From positions 1 through 38,803 of the forward strand of contig CAIYDQ010000146.1 in the NCBI GenBank assembly GCA_903925075.1: 38,803 bases of DNA, read 5' to 3'. How positions within the stretch are numbered: position 1 is the first letter of the stretch; every line of letters begins with the position of its first letter. Source of the stretch: an uncultured Geobacter sp. GTDB taxonomy: Bacteria; Desulfobacterota; Desulfuromonadia; Geobacterales; Geobacteraceae. The position numbers were made by a program, and so were the translations under genes. Under the pieces are notes generated by a model. It was not told where the DNA came from. It did no database searches and saw only the letters and a list, made by a program, of their open reading frames with translations. This document shows positions 27,734-36,223 of the stretch, one piece after another.

Positions 27734-28621
27734 TCAGACGGGGTCTCCCCCACGCTTTCGCCCCGGAAAGGTGTCGACGCCGGCGTGCTCCCCCACCATC
27801 TTGTAGATCCGGATATCCTCCCACGGCTCGTCCAGCACCTGGGAAACCGACAGGTCGTCCCAGGGCTCGTCCAGGATGCCGTCGTGGATCGCCCAACTCC
27901 GGCCGTGCGCGGTCTGTTCCATGCCGGGGAGGCGAAAAGGGGTGGAGCCGTTCAAGAGCCGGCAGAGCACGCCGCCGGGACGAAACTCCTTGTCGATCTC
28001 AAGCATCATCCGCCGGCCGTTCAGGTAGTCGAAACCGTACTTCTCGTAGCGGATGGCGTTGTCGTAGGTGAGCGGCTCGGCCACGATCATGTCCATCCCC
28101 AGCGCGTCCACGAAACGCTCGAACTCGGCGAAGAATTCCGGGAACATCTTCAGCCCGCGGCTGGTCTGGTTGGGAAAGAGCCCGGCCCGCATCGCCCGCT
28201 CCTCTTCCGGGAGGTTGCGCCCCAGGGTGCAAAAGCAGTTGTCGTTGCCCCCCTCGTCGAGGTCGACGGCGAAGCGCGGCGCCGCCGGGTCGTTGATGAT
28301 GCAAAAGGAAAGTTCCATCTGACGGAAATGGGTGTCGGCCAGGTCGAGGAAAAAAACGGTGCGCCGGTCGGCCGGGTCGGAGCGGACCTCGATACGCGCC
28401 AGCCCCATCCCCTGCGGGGCGACGATGCGCACCAAAGGCCGCCCGTCCGCGGCGCGCAGGCTTCCGGGCGCGATCCGCAAAAGAGAGAGCAGACGCGGCG
28501 GTATCAGCCGGTGGTAGATCGACTCCTTCTCCGGATTGGCCAAGGCGTTGATCTCTCTCAGGCTGTAGAGCTGTTGGCCTGCTAACGACAACAGCGGCTG
28601 GTTTCCTGGTAGCTTGCTCAT
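27734..28621 (-). CDS. Protein of unknown function with a GNAT-like C-terminal segment
   Basis: I do not recognise a named family. Two starts are possible, an ATG at 28621 (295 residues) and one at 28690. Neither has a clear ribosome site, and I prefer the inner one because the text before it is low-complexity. The N-terminal half contains RIVAPQGMGLARIEVRSDP and FFLDLADTHFRQMELSFCIIND, and the middle has DDGGNDNCFC-like text (DEGGNDNCFCTLGRN). The segment YDNAIRYEKYGFDYLNGRRM resembles the closing motif of GNAT acetyltransferases (N-x-x-x-x-Y-E-K-x-G-F). Near the end a short repeat ILDEPWDDLSVSQ / VLDEPWEDIRIYK is visible. It is on its own between the liu operon and the transporter cluster. 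Confidence 0.7.
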   Translation of the reverse strand: MSKLPGNQPLLSLAGQQLYSLREINALANPEKESIYHRLIPPRLLSLLRIAPGSLRAADGRPLVRIVAPQGMGLARIEVRSDPADRRTVFFLDLADTHFRQMELSFCIINDPAAPRFAVDLDEGGNDNCFCTLGRNLPEEERAMRAGLFPNQTSRGLKMFPEFFAEFERFVDALGMDMIVAEPLTYDNAIRYEKYGFDYLNGRRMMLEIDKEFRPGGVLCRLLNGSTPFRLPGMEQTAHGRSWAIHDGILDEPWDDLSVSQVLDEPWEDIRIYKMVGEHAGVDTFPGRKRGGDPV

Positions 28622-28686
28622 GATGGCGCGATCATAGCGGGAAACTTCCGCCGTTGCAACCCCGGCGTTTCGCCGACGCACCGCGT

Positions 28687-28878
28687 TCATGTTTCCGCAG
28701 GGGCGAATCGTCTATTCGCCCTCCCGCCCGCTGGAGCCAGGGCGAACACAAGGCTCGCCCCTACGGCAATCATCCGCGGAGCAACCGGAACTTGTGAGTC
28801 GCCGTTCTTGGCATTTACGTCAATTGCCAGCCGCCTGACGCCGCCCGCTCTGGCCTCGACGACGCCGCTAAAGCCCAT
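28687..28878 (-). CDS. Possible short peptide, doubtful
   Basis: A 63-codon frame begins at an ATG at 28876-28878 that has a strong GGAGAAGGGG site just before it. The first 30 residues (MGFSGVVEARAGGVRRLAID and onward) look plausible as protein. The rest reads through the palindromic repeat at 28697-28764, which suggests a truncated or disrupted gene rather than an intact one. No family is recognised. Confidence 0.25.
   Translation of the reverse strand: MGFSGVVEARAGGVRRLAIDVNAKNGDSQVPVAPRMIAVGASLVFALAPAGGRANRRFAPAET
28697..28764. repeat. Palindromic repeat with GGGGCGA arms
   Basis: GCAGGGGCGAATCGTCTATT at the left and its diverged complement ending GCTCGCCCCTAC at the right form a long stem, with inner TTCGCCC/GGGCGAA arms. 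It belongs in style to the dispersed palindromes of Geobacteraceae and other genomes. Confidence 0.65.
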
Positions 28879-28929
28879 TTTTCCCCTTCTCCGGTCTTGG
28901 AAGCCGGCTCCACCCTCCCCTTTCGGCTG

Positions 28930-28956
28930 CTTACGTTCAGGTCAAGGTGATAATAA
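28930..28956 (+). promoter_or_regulatory. Operator O3 and possible MerR-type promoter for the liv cluster
   Basis: CTTACGTTCAGGTCAA at 28930-28945 matches the operators at 14924-14939 and 27330-27345. On the plus strand it is followed by TGATAATAA (28948-28956), which could be an extended -10. The operator would then occupy the spacer, as in MerR-regulated promoters. A good -35 box is not visible. On the minus strand the motif gives TTGACC but no -10 box. Confidence 0.55.
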
Positions 28957-28986
28957 AACATTTTTTTAGGCACGGCAAAATTGTGT

Positions 28987-29014
28987 TTGAATTTTTTTTT
29001 TTAGCTGCTATAGT
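28987..29014 (+). promoter_or_regulatory. Promoter candidate for the livG cluster
   Basis: TTGAAT (28987-28992) and TATAGT (29009-29014) are 16 bases apart, in an AT-rich stretch with a ten-base T-run. Transcription would start near 29021, giving a leader of about 160 bases before livG. Confidence 0.6.
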
Positions 29015-29062
29015 GCCCCCCAGCTGAGATGGCTGAGGAAAAGCCGACAGCCGAAACGAAGT

Positions 29063-29128
29063 TGAGCCGGCGCGACGCTTACCGCTCGTTTACGTCAACC
29101 GAAGCGGCGGCGACCGCGCAGCGGCTCA
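29063..29128 (+). other. Structured leader hairpin before livG
   Basis: TGAGCCG (29063-29069) pairs with CGGCTCA (29122-29128), and GCGCG (29070-29074) pairs with CGCGC (29115-29119) across a two-base bulge. The bases after it run GAAAAACTTTGTTTTAA. The loop holds the half-motif TTTACGTCAA at 29090-29099. It could be an attenuator or a stability element. It does not match a riboswitch I know. Confidence 0.4.
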
Positions 29129-29183
29129 GAAAAACTTTGTTTTAACACTCTATGACAAACCACGCCGCCAAGGAGCTTTACCG

Positions 29184-29951
29184 ATGGTCCAGCTTTCCTG
29201 CTCTGACATCCAGTTGAATTTCGGCGGGGTTCGCGCCTTGTCCGGCGTATCCTTCGAGGTGAAAAAGGGGGAAATCTTCGCCATCATCGGCCCCAACGGC
29301 GCGGGCAAATCCTCCATGCTGAACTGCATCAGCGGCGTCTATCGCCCGCAGGTCGGCAAGGTCAGCTTCGAGGGGGGCGACATCTCGTCGCGCTCTCCCG
29401 CCGAGCGCGCCAAGATGGGAATCGCCCGCTCCTTCCAGAACATCGCCCTCTTCAAGGGGATGACGGTGCTCGACAACCTGCTGATCGGCCGCCACCTGCA
29501 CCAGCACGCCGGCCTGATTCAGGGGGGGCTCTTCTTCGGGCCGGCCCGCCGCGAGGAGATCCGCCACCGCGAGTTCGTCGAGGAGATCATCGAGTTCCTC
29601 TCCATCCAGGGGATACGCAACAAGGTGGTGGGGACGCTGGCCTACGGCTTCCAAAAACGGGTGGAACTGGCCCGGGCCCTGGCCCTGGAGCCCAAGGTGC
29701 TGCTCCTGGACGAGCCGATGGCGGGGATGAACCTGGAAGAGAAGGAGGACATGTCCCGCTTCATCATCGACACCAACGAGGAGCGCGGGGTGACGGTGAT
29801 CATGATCGAGCACGACATGGGGGTGGTGATGGACATCTCCCATTCGGTCTGCGTGCTCGATTTCGGCAGGAAGATCGCCGGCGGCACGCCGGAAGAGGTG
29901 CAGCAGGACCCCCACGTGATCAAGGCCTACCTGGGCGAAGAAGACGCCTGA
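29184..29951 (+). CDS. livG: Branched-chain-type ABC transporter ATP-binding protein (LivG)
   Basis: The 255-residue ATPase starts at an ATG with AAGGAG eight bases upstream. Walker A is GPNGAGKSS near residue 37, the Q-loop region reads GIARSFQNIALFKGMT, the signature is AYGFQKRVELARALAL, and Walker B is VLLLDEPMAGMN. A final switch His is in IEHDMGVVMD. The MAGMNLEEKEDM continuation and overall size fit LivG of the HAAT family. It energises uptake of branched-chain amino acids or related carboxylates together with LivF (35367-36158) and the permeases. It is the first gene of the cluster. Confidence 0.93.
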   Translation: MVQLSCSDIQLNFGGVRALSGVSFEVKKGEIFAIIGPNGAGKSSMLNCISGVYRPQVGKVSFEGGDISSRSPAERAKMGIARSFQNIALFKGMTVLDNLLIGRHLHQHAGLIQGGLFFGPARREEIRHREFVEEIIEFLSIQGIRNKVVGTLAYGFQKRVELARALALEPKVLLLDEPMAGMNLEEKEDMSRFIIDTNEERGVTVIMIEHDMGVVMDISHSVCVLDFGRKIAGGTPEEVQQDPHVIKAYLGEEDA

Positions 29952-29965
29952 CCGGCGCCCGCGCA

Positions 29966-30071
29966 GATGAGTTTCCGTTGACGACAGATCTTGATGAACC
30001 GCGCCCCGGGCGCCTGGACCCCGGTGCCGCAGCGACAGAAGAGGAGTTTCCGTTGACGATAGATCTTGATG
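29966..30071 (+). repeat. Direct repeat of a translation start region (75-bp spacing)
   Basis: The 31 bases 29966-29996 and 30041-30071 are identical at 29 positions. Each contains a purine-rich site, GAGTTTCCG and a TTG codon followed by ACG A(C/T)A GAT CTT GAT. The spacing of 75 bases keeps both TTG codons in the same frame of the acyl-CoA synthetase gene. Confidence 0.85.
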
Positions 30072-31960
30072 TGACCACCTTTCCCAAGCTTTTGAAAAGC
30101 AATGCCGACTCCTTCGGCGCCAAGCGGACCGCGCTCAGACAAAAGGCGTTCGGCATCTGGCAGTCGGTCAGCTGGCAGGATTACTACCAAAGCGTCAAGT
30201 CGCTCTCCCTCGGGCTCGCGAAGCTCGGGCTGCAACGGGGCGACAAGGTGGCGGTGATCGGCAACAACCGGCCGGCCTCGCTCTACGCCCAGCTGGCGGC
30301 GCAATCGGCCGGGGCCGTCTCCGTCGCCCTCTATCCCGACGCCACCGCCTCCGAGGCCGGACGGATCCTGCGCCTTTGCCGGGCGCGCTTCGTGGTGGCC
30401 GAGGACCAGGAACAGGCCGACAAGATCCTGGAGTTGAGGGAGTCGCTGCCGGATTTGGCGGCCATCGTCTACTGCGACCCGCGCGGCATGCGCAACTACC
30501 GGCACGAGGGGTTCCATTCCCTCGCGCAGGTGCAGCAGATGGGACGCGAGCTGGATCAAGCGCAGCCGGAGCTGTTCGAGCGGCAACTTGCCGCCGGACG
30601 CGGCGACGACGTCGCCCTCATCTGCACCACCTCCGGCGCCACCGGCGAGCCTCGGGCGGCTCTCCTCTCCCACAAGAACCTGTTGAGCATGGCTCAGGGG
30701 CTGAACGCCGCCGACCCCAAGAAGGCCGGCGACGAATTCGTCTCCTTTCTCCCCTTCGCCTGGTTCGGCGAGCAGATCTTCTCCATGGCCGGCGCCCTGG
30801 CGGTGGGCTACACGGTGAACTTCCCGGAAAAGCCGGAAACGGTGCTGGCCGACCTGAGGGAGATCGGCCCGCAACTGATGTTCTCCCCGCCCAGCGTCTG
30901 GGAGTCCATCGCCGCCGGCGTGCAGGTGAAGATCATGGACACCACCCCCTTCAAGCGCTTCATGTACCGGCGCTGCATGGGGATCGGGCAGCGCGCCGCC
31001 CTCCTCAAGTTCCAGGGGAAAGCCGTGCCGCTCTCCTTGCGGCTTTTGAACCGGTTGGCCCGGGTCTGCCTGTTCCGGGCGCTCAAGGACCGGCTGGGCC
31101 TCTCCCGGGTCAGGATCGCCCTGACCGGCGGCTCCGCCCTGGGGAGCGAGGTGTTCGCCTTTTTCCACGCCATCGGCGTCAACTTGAAACAGGTCTACGG
31201 ACTTACCGAGCTCTCCGGCGTCGCCTGCATGCACCGCGACGGCGAGGTGCGCGACCACACGGTCGGCACGCCGCTTCCCGGCACCGAGATCCGCATCTCC
31301 GCTGAGGGGGAGATCCTGGCCAGGGGCGACGGCGTCTTCCGGGGCTATTTCCAGGACGAGCAGGCGACCGCCGCCGCCTTCAGCGACGGCTGGCTCAAGA
31401 CCGGAGACGCGGGCGAGTTGGACGAGCGGGGGCAACTGGTGGTGAGCGACCGGTTGAAGGACGTGATGGCGCTCTCCGACGGCAGTTCGTTCGCGCCGCA
31501 GTTCGCCGAGAACAAGCTGAAGTTCTCCCCCTTCATCAAGGAGGCGCTGGTGGTGGCGGGGAAGCCCTCGGGCCTGATGGCGCTGATCTGCGTCGACGGG
31601 CGCGTGGTCGGCAAATGGGCCGGCGACCAGAAGCTCTCCTATACGACCTACTCCGACCTGGCCGGCAAGGACGAGGTCTACGGCCTGGTCGAAGGAGAGG
31701 TGGCCGCGGTGAACCGCACGCTGCCGGCCCTTGCGGGGATCAGCCGCTTCGCCGTCCTCTATAAGGAGCTGGATGCCGACGAGGGCGAGTTGACCCGCAC
31801 CGGCAAGCTGCGGCGGGAAGCGGTGGCCGGCAACTACTCCGAGCTGATCGAGGCCATGCGCGGCGGCCAGGAAACGGTGCATATCGACACCGTTATCGAT
31901 CTGCAAGACGGCAAGAGCGCCAGGATTCAGGCCCGGGTCCCGGTCAGAAACGTAGGGTAA
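30053..31960 (+). CDS. AMP-forming long-chain-type acyl-CoA synthetase in the transporter cluster
   Basis: I prefer the TTG at 30053-30055, which has GAGGAG six bases before it. An in-frame TTG at 29978 gives 25 more residues. The product has 635 residues with ANL-ligase motifs: GDKVAVIGNNRPASLYAQLA, the nucleotide loop CTTSGATGEPRAALLSHKN (Arg replaces the usual Lys, and Ala a Thr), QVYGLTELSG, WLKTGDAGELDERG, DRLKDVMALSDGSSFAPQ, and the catalytic-lysine region TRTGKLRREAV. The style is like FadD15-type long-chain synthetases. Lying between livG and livH it probably activates the acid that the transporter imports. Whether the altered nucleotide loop lowers activity is open. Confidence 0.88.
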   Translation: MTIDLDVTTFPKLLKSNADSFGAKRTALRQKAFGIWQSVSWQDYYQSVKSLSLGLAKLGLQRGDKVAVIGNNRPASLYAQLAAQSAGAVSVALYPDATASEAGRILRLCRARFVVAEDQEQADKILELRESLPDLAAIVYCDPRGMRNYRHEGFHSLAQVQQMGRELDQAQPELFERQLAAGRGDDVALICTTSGATGEPRAALLSHKNLLSMAQGLNAADPKKAGDEFVSFLPFAWFGEQIFSMAGALAVGYTVNFPEKPETVLADLREIGPQLMFSPPSVWESIAAGVQVKIMDTTPFKRFMYRRCMGIGQRAALLKFQGKAVPLSLRLLNRLARVCLFRALKDRLGLSRVRIALTGGSALGSEVFAFFHAIGVNLKQVYGLTELSGVACMHRDGEVRDHTVGTPLPGTEIRISAEGEILARGDGVFRGYFQDEQATAAAFSDGWLKTGDAGELDERGQLVVSDRLKDVMALSDGSSFAPQFAENKLKFSPFIKEALVVAGKPSGLMALICVDGRVVGKWAGDQKLSYTTYSDLAGKDEVYGLVEGEVAAVNRTLPALAGISRFAVLYKELDADEGELTRTGKLRREAVAGNYSELIEAMRGGQETVHIDTVIDLQDGKSARIQARVPVRNVG

Positions 31961-31972
31961 CGGGGTAAACCA

Positions 31973-32866
31973 ATGGATTTCACCTTTCTCTTGCAACTGC
32001 TGATCAACGGCCTGGTGGTGGGCAGCATCTACTCGCTGGTGGCCACCGGCTTCGTGATCATCTACAAGGCGACCAGCGCCCTGAACCTCGCCCAGGGCGA
32101 GCTCCTGATGGTCGGCGCCTACGTCTGCCTGGACCTTTTGACCAAGCACAACGTCCCCTTCTTCCAGGCGATCCTGATCACCCTGGTCTTCTCGGCGCTC
32201 CTGGGGCTGGCCATCGAACGGGTGATCCTGCGCCCGCTGATCGGCTCCCACCTGATCTCGGTGATCATGGTGACGCTGGGCTTGGGGAGCATCCTGAAGG
32301 CGCTGGTCCAGATCGCCTACGGCACCAACACCATCCCCTTTCCGGAGGTGTTCCCGAGCGCGCCGGTGCAAATCGGGCCGATCCCGGTCTCCCAGGGATA
32401 TCTCTACGCGCTGGCCTGCGTCACCTTCCTGGTGGCGGCGCTGACGCTCTTCTTCAAGTACGCCAAGGCCGGGGTCGCCATGCGCGCCACCGCCTCCAAC
32501 CAGCAGGTGGCGCTCTCCATGGGGATCAGCGTCAAGATGATGTTCGCCCTGGCCTGGAGCATCGCCGCCGTGGTGAGCGCGGTGGGGGGGATACTTCTGG
32601 GCACCATCCGCGGCGGCATCGACATGTCGCTCGCCTTCATGGGGCTGAAGGTGCTCCCGGTGGTGATCCTGGGGGGGCTGGACAGCATCCTCGGGGCGAT
32701 CGTCGGCGGGGTGATCATCGGCGTCCTGGAGAACCTCTCCGGCGGCTACCTCGATCCGGCGGTGGGGGGCGGCGCCAAGGAGATCGCCCCCTACGTGGCG
32801 CTGATCCTGATCCTGATGTTCAAGCCGTACGGCCTCTTCGGCAAACGAAAAATAGAGCGGGTATGA
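31973..32866 (+). CDS. livH: Branched-chain-type ABC transporter permease (LivH)
   Basis: The 297-residue membrane protein has eight or so spans. It begins LLQLLINGLVVGSIYSLVAT, the usual LivH start, and has FVIIYKATSALNLAQGELLM, AMRATASNQQVALSMGI (the cytoplasmic coupling loop) and VVILGGLDSILGAIVGGVIIG. It forms the translocation channel with LivM. It starts 12 bases after the acyl-CoA synthetase stop, so it is in the same operon. Confidence 0.94.
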   Translation: MDFTFLLQLLINGLVVGSIYSLVATGFVIIYKATSALNLAQGELLMVGAYVCLDLLTKHNVPFFQAILITLVFSALLGLAIERVILRPLIGSHLISVIMVTLGLGSILKALVQIAYGTNTIPFPEVFPSAPVQIGPIPVSQGYLYALACVTFLVAALTLFFKYAKAGVAMRATASNQQVALSMGISVKMMFALAWSIAAVVSAVGGILLGTIRGGIDMSLAFMGLKVLPVVILGGLDSILGAIVGGVIIGVLENLSGGYLDPAVGGGAKEIAPYVALILILMFKPYGLFGKRKIERV

Positions 32867-32878
32867 CAGGGGTACGAC

Positions 32879-33922
32879 ATGCAATGCGGTGATTTCAAAA
32901 CGAGCTACGCGGCGGACATGACCATTTTCGACACCCGCTCCACCCGGATCTGGGTCTTCCTGCTGGTCTGCCTGATCTTTTCGGCGCCGCTCTACTCCTC
33001 AAACTACCTGTTGGACGTCGCCAACCGGATCGGCATCGCCGTGATCGGCGCCATCGGCCTCAACATCCTGACCGGCTTCACCGGGCTCATTTCGCTCGGG
33101 AACGCCGCCTTCATGGCCATCGGTGCCTTCTCCTGCGGCTTCATCGGCATCCGCTTCGGCCTCCCCTTCTACCTCTGCATCCCGATGGCCGGCCTGATCA
33201 CCGCCGGGCTGGGGATGGTGATCGGCATCCCCTCCCTGCGCATCAAGGGGCTCTACCTGGCCATGGCTACGCTCGCCGCCCACTTCATCGTCGAGTTCGT
33301 GGTGGTCAAATGGGAGTCGGTGACCGGCGGGGTGGCGGGGCTCACCATGAAGACCCCGGCCATAGGCTCCTTCGCCCTGGACAGCGACCGCAAGCTCTTC
33401 TACCTGATCTACCTGGTGGCGGTCGCCAGCATCTTTTTCGCCCGCAACCTGTTTCGCACCAAGCCGGGCAAGGCCTTCATCGCCATCCGCGACCAGGCGA
33501 TCTCGGCCGAGGTGATGGGGGTGAACCTCCTCAAGTACAAGCTCCTCTCCTTCGGCATCAGCTCCTTTTTCGTGGGCGTGGCCGGGGCGCTGGCCGCCTA
33601 CCAGGCGAAGATCATCTCGCCGGAGACCTTCCCGATCACGGTGGCCATCGACTACCTGGGGATGATCATCATCGGCGGCCTGGGGAGCGTGCTGGGCTCC
33701 ATCTTCGGCGCCATCTTCATCACCCTGCTTCCCGAGGTGCTGAGGCTCGCCACCACCTCGCTCTCCAGCTCCTTTCCCGCGCTGGTGACGGTCTTCTCCT
33801 CGCTGAAGGACCTGGTGTTCGGCATCCTGGTGATCGTCTTTCTGATCTACGAGCCCAACGGCATGGCGGCCAGATGGTACGCCATCAAGAACTACTGGAA
33901 GCTTTACCCGTTTTCCCACTGA
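32879..33922 (+). CDS. livM: Branched-chain-type ABC transporter permease (LivM)
   Basis: The 347-residue permease begins 12 bases after livH, with an AGGGG site. It has GLNILTGFTGLISLGNAAFM, a signature of LivM, the coupling loop AIRDQAISAEVMGVNLLKYK, and IIIGGLGSVLGSIFGAIFI near residue 260. About ten membrane spans are visible. It partners LivH. The N-terminal 14 residues before a second Met (MTIFDTRS) may be optional. Confidence 0.94.
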   Translation: MQCGDFKTSYAADMTIFDTRSTRIWVFLLVCLIFSAPLYSSNYLLDVANRIGIAVIGAIGLNILTGFTGLISLGNAAFMAIGAFSCGFIGIRFGLPFYLCIPMAGLITAGLGMVIGIPSLRIKGLYLAMATLAAHFIVEFVVVKWESVTGGVAGLTMKTPAIGSFALDSDRKLFYLIYLVAVASIFFARNLFRTKPGKAFIAIRDQAISAEVMGVNLLKYKLLSFGISSFFVGVAGALAAYQAKIISPETFPITVAIDYLGMIIIGGLGSVLGSIFGAIFITLLPEVLRLATTSLSSSFPALVTVFSSLKDLVFGILVIVFLIYEPNGMAARWYAIKNYWKLYPFSH

Positions 33923-34014
33923 CGGGCCGCACGGGCGGAGGGCTTCTTTGCCTCGCGGCTCGACCGTCGGCGTCTATTGCAATGGTGCGGTACAACCGGA
34001 AAAAAGGAGGCAGT

Positions 34015-35199
34015 ATGAGATTTGGCAAGAGTTTGGCGGTGGTTGCGGCGGGCATGCTTTTGGGCGCCCCGGCCTGGGGCGCGGAAACCATCAAGGTCGG
34101 CGGACTTTGGGACCTGACCGGGGTGACGGCGGACGTGGGCAAACCGTTCGCCGAGGGGGTGCAGGACTCCATCGCCTACCTGAACAGCAAGGGGGGGGTG
34201 AACGGCAAGAAGATCGAGCTCATGAACGTCGACTACGGCTATAAGATCCCGCAGGCCAACGCCGCCTACAAGAAGTACGTCGAGCAGGACAAGGTAGTGA
34301 TGATCAACGGCTGGGGGACCGGCGACACCGAGGCGCTCAAGGAGACCATCGCCAAGGACAAGATCCCCTACTTCTCCGCCTCCTTCTCCGGGCACTTGAC
34401 CGATCCCTCCAAGACCCCCTACAACTTCTTCGTCGGCGCCAGCTACTCCGACCAGATGCGCGGCTTCCTGCAGCACGTCAAGAAGGATTGGAAGGACAAG
34501 TCGCGGGCGCCCAGGGTGGCCTTCATCTACCCCAACCACGGCTTCGGCAAGGCCCCCATCGAGGCGGGGAGGCTCTACGCCAAGGAGCTGGGGATCGAGC
34601 TGGTGCACGAGGAAATCATCCCGGCAAGCTTCCAGGACGTGACCTCCAACCTCCTGAACATGCAGAAGAAGGCCCCCGACTACGCCTACGTGCAGGACAC
34701 GGTTTCCTGGTGCGCCATTTTGCTTAAGGACGCGAAAAGGCTCGGCATCAAGACCAAGTTCTTCCTGGGCAACTACGGCATGACCGAAGCGCTGCCGCTT
34801 CTGGCCAAGGATGCGGCCGAAGGGGTCTACGGCATGACCACCCACGTCCCCTACGGCGCCAACGTCAAAGGGATGAAGATGGTCACCGACTGGGTCAAGA
34901 AGAACCGTCCCAACGCCTCGCAGGACACCGTCTACATCCGCGGCTGGGCCTACGGCCTCACCTGGGCCGAGGGGCTTAGGATCGCCGACAAGAACAAGCA
35001 GCTGACCGGCGAAGGGGTGAAAAACGCCCTGGAGACGCTGAGGAACTTCGACACCGGCGGCCTGGCGCCCCCGGTCACCTACACCTCCACCGATCACCGC
35101 CCCACCACCAAGACCACCATCTACGTGATCAAGGGCGGCAAGATGGTCAAGGTTGAAGACCAGGAGACGCCGCGCAGGAAAGACTGGCTGGCCCTGTAA
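34015..35199 (+). CDS. livK: ABC transporter substrate-binding protein (LivK type)
   Basis: The frame is open upstream, but the start is the ATG at 34015-34017 behind an excellent AAAGGAGG site. The 394-residue precursor has a signal peptide (MRFGKSLAVVAAGMLLGAPA, cleaved after about residue 22-23). The mature part has KVGGLWDLTGVTADVGKPFA and IAYLNSKGGVNGKKIELMNVDYGY, the standard ligand-binding start of the type I periplasmic family. It binds the substrate outside the membrane and delivers it to LivHM. Its ligand is not readable and may be an amino acid or an aliphatic acid. Confidence 0.93.
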   Translation: MRFGKSLAVVAAGMLLGAPAWGAETIKVGGLWDLTGVTADVGKPFAEGVQDSIAYLNSKGGVNGKKIELMNVDYGYKIPQANAAYKKYVEQDKVVMINGWGTGDTEALKETIAKDKIPYFSASFSGHLTDPSKTPYNFFVGASYSDQMRGFLQHVKKDWKDKSRAPRVAFIYPNHGFGKAPIEAGRLYAKELGIELVHEEIIPASFQDVTSNLLNMQKKAPDYAYVQDTVSWCAILLKDAKRLGIKTKFFLGNYGMTEALPLLAKDAAEGVYGMTTHVPYGANVKGMKMVTDWVKKNRPNASQDTVYIRGWAYGLTWAEGLRIADKNKQLTGEGVKNALETLRNFDTGGLAPPVTYTSTDHRPTTKTTIYVIKGGKMVKVEDQETPRRKDWLAL

Positions 35200-35341
35200 A
35201 ACCACGGCGGCGGCAGGGGACGAAGCTCGCTCCCTGCCGCCGCCCGTAAAACCCCGGCGCCGGCAGGGCGAAGCTCGCTCCGGCCGTCACCTGTAAAACC
35301 ATGGCGGCGGCAAGGGCGGGAACTGCGTCCCCTGCCGCCGA
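35195..35341 (+). repeat. Three tandem hairpin repeats between livK and livF
   Basis: Units begin at 35195 (50 bp), 35245 (47 bp) and 35292 (50 bp). Each starts (T/C)GTAAAACC and carries a GC-rich inverted repeat. In unit 1 GGCGGCGGCAGGG (35206-35218) pairs perfectly with CCCTGCCGCCGCC (35232-35244). The other units are more diverged but keep GGC-rich arms around a short GAAGCTCGCTC-like loop. Unit 1 includes the livK stop codon. The array probably protects the livK message or reduces transcription into livF. Confidence 0.85.
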
Positions 35342-35366
35342 CTCAACCGCCCCCGAGGTCGCGCGC

Positions 35367-36158
<792 letters not shown>

Positions 36159-36223
36159 CGGCCGCCGGAGAGGCGGACGCCCGGGCTCGCCCCATATCTT
36201 AACCAGTTTCCCAGAGGTGCGGC

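Larger units (their letters stand above)
28622..29183. other. Regulatory region upstream of the livG cluster
   Basis: It contains a palindromic repeat (28697-28764), a possible short minus-strand frame (28687-28878), the operator O3 (28930-28945), a promoter candidate (28987-29014) and a structured leader (29063-29128), each listed separately. Confidence 0.7.

Noticed and set aside
29927-32884. A 985-codon open frame on the minus strand
   Set aside because: It is antisense to the acyl-CoA synthetase and livH genes, is rich in His, Asp, Gly and Ala as expected for the reverse of GC-rich coding DNA, and has no family motif.
33310-34014. Upstream extension of the livK frame
   Set aside because: It overlaps livM out of frame. 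The ATG at 34015 has AAAGGAGG before it and a proper signal peptide after it.
35195-35341. CRISPR-like array
   Set aside because: There are only three units, each is itself a hairpin with no unique spacer, and no cas genes are near.
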